From: Physocladia obscura
Lineage: Eukaryota; Chytridiomycota; Chytridiomycetes; Chytridiales; Chytriomycetaceae
Reading direction: 5' to 3'
Assembly (NCBI GenBank): GCA_027596945.1
Contig: JADGJH010001233.1
Span: 1-11,141, forward strand
DNA: 11,141 nt
The notes below the pieces were generated by a model. It did not search any database and was not told the origin of the DNA. It worked only from the letters and a program-made list of their open reading frames with translations. The position numbers and the translations under genes are program-made. Below are positions 8,998-11,141 of this stretch, piece by piece. Numbering within the stretch: position 1 is the stretch's first letter; each line of letters opens with the position of its first letter.

Positions 8998-9069
8998 GAT
9001 CAGCATACTACATAGTGTATCATTTGTCTTGCTGATCAACAAACAGGGCAAAGGTTAAAAGTTGATCAG
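8998..9069. repeat. Overlapping inverted repeats able to form two alternative hairpins
   Basis: GATCAGCA (8998-9005) pairs perfectly with TGCTGATC (9030-9037), loop 24 nt. CTGATCAAC (9032-9040) pairs perfectly with GTTGATCAG (9061-9069), loop 20 nt. The shared middle element means only one stem can form at a time. It lies 170-240 nt downstream of the methyltransferase stop, in or beyond its 3' UTR. Confidence 0.5.
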
Positions 9070-9195
9070 GCCCATTAAGGTTAATGGTAATTAGAAGATT
9101 TTTCAGCAAAACAAGTAGCTTTATTTAGCAACATAAAAGACTATTTTAGTTGCCTTTGACAAGTAAAACTTGATTTTCTTCACTTTTGATCACAA

Positions 9196-9201
9196 TTTAT
9201 T
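9196..9201 (-). terminator. Candidate polyadenylation signal of the methyltransferase gene
   Basis: The minus strand reads AATAAA about 39 nt after the TAA stop at 9242-9240, a sensible position for 3' end formation, though AT-rich sequence makes chance matches common. Confidence 0.4.
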
Positions 9202-9239
9202 TGTATGTTATTTTCTTCTTTCTTAACTCTAACAGAATT

Positions 9240-10450
9240 TTACTTCTTCACTTGAAAGTACAATGCCCGAATTTGTGCAAAAGATTTCTGTTCAGGCCAT
9301 TCCGAGTAACAACCTTGAACAAGCTGACGATAGTCCTCTCTGGAAAGCCCCATTGTTTTGTGCATCCAATCCTCCAATCCAAGAACTCCCGACTTCCAAT
9401 CAGCACCGAACAAGATACCCATTTTCGAACCCCAGCCCATTGAAAGATGTAAAACCTTGTCCTCTTGATTTTCAACGTTGCCAGCAACTTGTTTAACATA
9501 AAATGGCAAGTTTGCGGCGGCATAGCAATCCAAGCCACGGCGATGATAACCGTCAAAAAGAGCAGTTGTCAGAGTTTGAGAATAGGGTCCAGCATTATAA
9601 ATTACCGCATCGCATTCCACTAGCTCAATCCAGCCCCCGGACTTTGTAACACGAATAAGCTCTTTCAATGCATCTGGAAATTTGTCACGAGGCATTCCAG
9701 CCACCAGAAATCTTTGGTGAGTGAAATCAAAAGTGTTGTCTTCATCTAAAAAAGAATATTGAAAAATTGAGTTTCTGAAAAATTGACAGTCTCACAAGGC
9801 AAGGTTTCCAAAACGTTTCCAAAACGCAAAAACAGTCCATCAGCCTCAGACGAAGAGTTTTCAACCAAAGTTTTGGATATGTCAACACCATGGCACTCAA
9901 TAAGTTGATTATCTTGCTTTACTTTTTTCAGCCAGAAACCTTTTGCACAACCAACGTCAAGAATTTTGAGGGCAGATGTTGAAATAAGTTTCCGAACAGT
10001 TGGACAAACAATATCCCTAGAGTGTGTGCTATATTAACGGATATGTGTGGAAAATTAACAATTAATTTACACAAACCCGTCAAAAGCTGCGCGAAATATG
10101 TAATGCTGCATTTCCAGTCTATCCTGCTCCGCCGCATCGTTTGGCAGCAAATAGTCGCTGTTCGGGAGCGAATGGTATTCGCGCATTTCGGGTTCCCAAG
10201 ATTTTGGATCATTTGGATTCCACGTCTTTGCAACCAACGTATTAACGTGGGCCGCCTTAAGCTCATACTTTTTTGAAGTTCCAATTGGTGATTTCGGAGT
10301 TTGCGGATTCAAAACATTCCGTTTTACGGCATCACTTTGTTGATTGTTGGCACTTGCGGCGTTATGCGCGTCTGCAGAATCAGGATGCGATTTGGCTGTT
10401 TCTTTGACGGAAAGGGTGTTTTTGATAATTGCAGATTGCTGTGAACCCAT
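9240..10450 (-). CDS. SAM-dependent methyltransferase, LaeA/UMTA-like, 3 exons, 368 aa
   Basis: Exons: 10450-10071, 10016-9796, 9745-9240. Introns of 54 nt (GTAAAT...CTCTAG) and 50 nt (GTGAGA...TTTTAG) keep the frame. After a low-complexity ~65-residue N-terminus comes the family's typical REYHSLPNSDYLLPND and AAEQDRLEMQHYIFR block (about 90-123). The class I Rossmann fold then shows motif I ILDVGCAKG (145-153), the acidic GVDIS (Asp172) that would hold the SAM ribose, LPYEDNTFDFTHQRFLVA (199-216) and GGWIELVE (237-244). Related proteins in fungi methylate unknown substrates, and LaeA acts in regulation of secondary metabolism; the substrate here cannot be read from sequence. The N-terminus MGSQQSA fits the N-myristoylation pattern, suggesting membrane association rather than a nuclear role. 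The ATG at 10450 is the first in frame and gives that motif. Confidence 0.9.
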
Positions 10451-10580
10451 TTTTTAAATGAATTTTTACCCGTAAATTTTCGAGTTTTGATTCTGAACAA
10501 CCAATAATAAACAGCAAAAATAATTGGAATGAAATGGTTTTGAAATAAAAAGAAAAAAAATAAAAGACACCTCAAAAGAA

Positions 10581-10601
10581 AAACTGTTTTGAAAACAGTT
10601 T
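10581..10601. promoter_or_regulatory. Perfect 10-bp-arm palindrome upstream of the methyltransferase
   Basis: AAACTGTTTT (10581-10590), a central G, then AAAACAGTTT (10592-10601): a perfect inverted repeat about 130 nt before the ATG. It could be a dimeric transcription-factor site or a hairpin; function is inference. Confidence 0.35.
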
Positions 10602-10828
10602 GAAGAGAAAATTACCCATTAGTAGAACTACTATTGCTAATCCCAAAGAGATTGTGAATACTGATTATTACGCAGGAGACCTTTTCTTGGCGTGAATGTT
10701 ACGAAGTTCGGTCGAAAGAAAAAATGGATAAACACAGCCAAATGTTCCACACAAACTTAACAACTATCTGAAATTATCAAATACAGCACTTTTTATTACT
10801 TTTGAATGAATTTAGCAGATTGTCTCTA

Positions 10829-10903
10829 ATGGACAAAACGGTATCATATTCTCTCCCATCTACTCATATGGCCGCTAGCCAATTTGTTTCAAGTTTCAGG
10901 CAG
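10829..10903 (+). other. Candidate first exon of a plus-strand gene
   Basis: An ATG at 10829 opens 25 codons (MDKTVSYSLPSTHMAA...) ending exactly at CAG followed by a GTAAAT donor. A TTTCAG acceptor 60 nt on (10961-10963) matches local intron length, but joining there meets TAA after two codons (10970-10972). A later acceptor, for example near 11074, leads to another early stop. It may be a tiny spliced ORF, the start of a gene continuing in a way I could not resolve, or chance. Confidence 0.18.
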
Positions 10904-11141
10904 GTAAATACGCATTGAATAATTCCAATGCTTAATTCAAATGAGAGCGATTCAAGCTTTCAGGACAGCTAACAAGGACCATTGGTTTTTACTTGTACTG
11001 CAGAAAGATTCAAACTTTTGTATTCAGATGATTTGAACCATTCTTGAAAAGGCAAATTCATTTCTATCTGACAGCAGTTGCAAGAAGTTCCCGCGAAATT
11101 TACTGGATGAAGTTGAGTGAGATGGAATAAAATAATAATAA

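Larger units (their letters stand above)
8488..9239. other. AT-rich intergenic region between the methyltransferase and membrane-protein genes
   Basis: It holds the methyltransferase 3' flank and the presumed promoter of the 8487-7720 gene. Besides a 36-codon plus-strand ORF and the inverted repeats near 8998-9069, I see poly-A/T runs (for example around 8878-8889) and nothing else. No tRNA or mobile element was recognised. Confidence 0.6.
10451..11141. other. Upstream region of the methyltransferase gene
   Basis: AT-rich sequence holding the presumed methyltransferase promoter. Notable contents are the palindrome at 10581-10601, a small AGTAG/CTACT inverted repeat around 10620-10631, and a possible plus-strand first exon at 10829-10903. 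No other gene, RNA or repeat was recognised. Confidence 0.6.

Noticed and set aside
9805..9826. 11-bp tandem repeat TTTCCAAAACG
   Set aside because: It falls in a conserved methyltransferase segment (FGNVLE); the unit is not a multiple of three and likely coincidental.

Overview
This is an AT-rich eukaryotic nuclear window with short spliced introns. It is most likely from an early-diverging zoosporic fungus (Chytridiomycota or a relative). Three things point there: GT-AG introns of about 42-67 nt, a methyltransferase of the fungal LaeA/UMTA-like type, and a plasma-membrane proton ATPase whose motifs are not the Dikarya (Pma1) variants. The organism call is an inference; no rRNA, tRNA or other taxonomic marker is present. 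There are no prokaryotic signals and no CRISPR array.

All four well-supported genes lie on the minus strand. In transcription order (high to low coordinates) they are: (1) a SAM-dependent methyltransferase, 10450-9240, 3 exons, 368 aa, with an N-myristoylation-type start; (2) a small multi-pass membrane protein of unknown family, 8487-7720, whose two coding blocks join only through a non-standard splice; (3) a membrane-anchored SH3-domain protein, 7530-5504, 2 exons (perhaps 3), about 588 aa; (4) a P3A-type H+-ATPase, 3945-819, 8 exons, 915 aa, with all catalytic motifs intact. Downstream of the ATPase (600-224) is a decayed piece of an acetyl-CoA hydrolase/CoA-transferase family gene with stops, frameshifts and a deletion.

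The intergenic stretches (3946-5503, 8488-9239, 10451-11141) are AT-rich. They hold only weak candidates: a long, almost open minus-strand frame with two stops (4998-4558), a 36-codon plus-strand ORF (8722-8832), a possible plus-strand first exon (10829-10903), two mutually exclusive hairpins behind the methyltransferase gene, and a perfect 10-bp-arm palindrome in its promoter region. Stretch 1-223 and the ATPase 3' flank (601-818) show nothing else convincing.

The genes do not form an obvious pathway; this looks like an ordinary stretch of fungal chromosome with one pseudogene. I found no clear new biological system. The observations most worth checking are the CoA-transferase relic, the splice problem of the membrane-protein gene, the candidate 24-nt microexon in the SH3 gene, and the unusual C-terminal tail of the proton pump.
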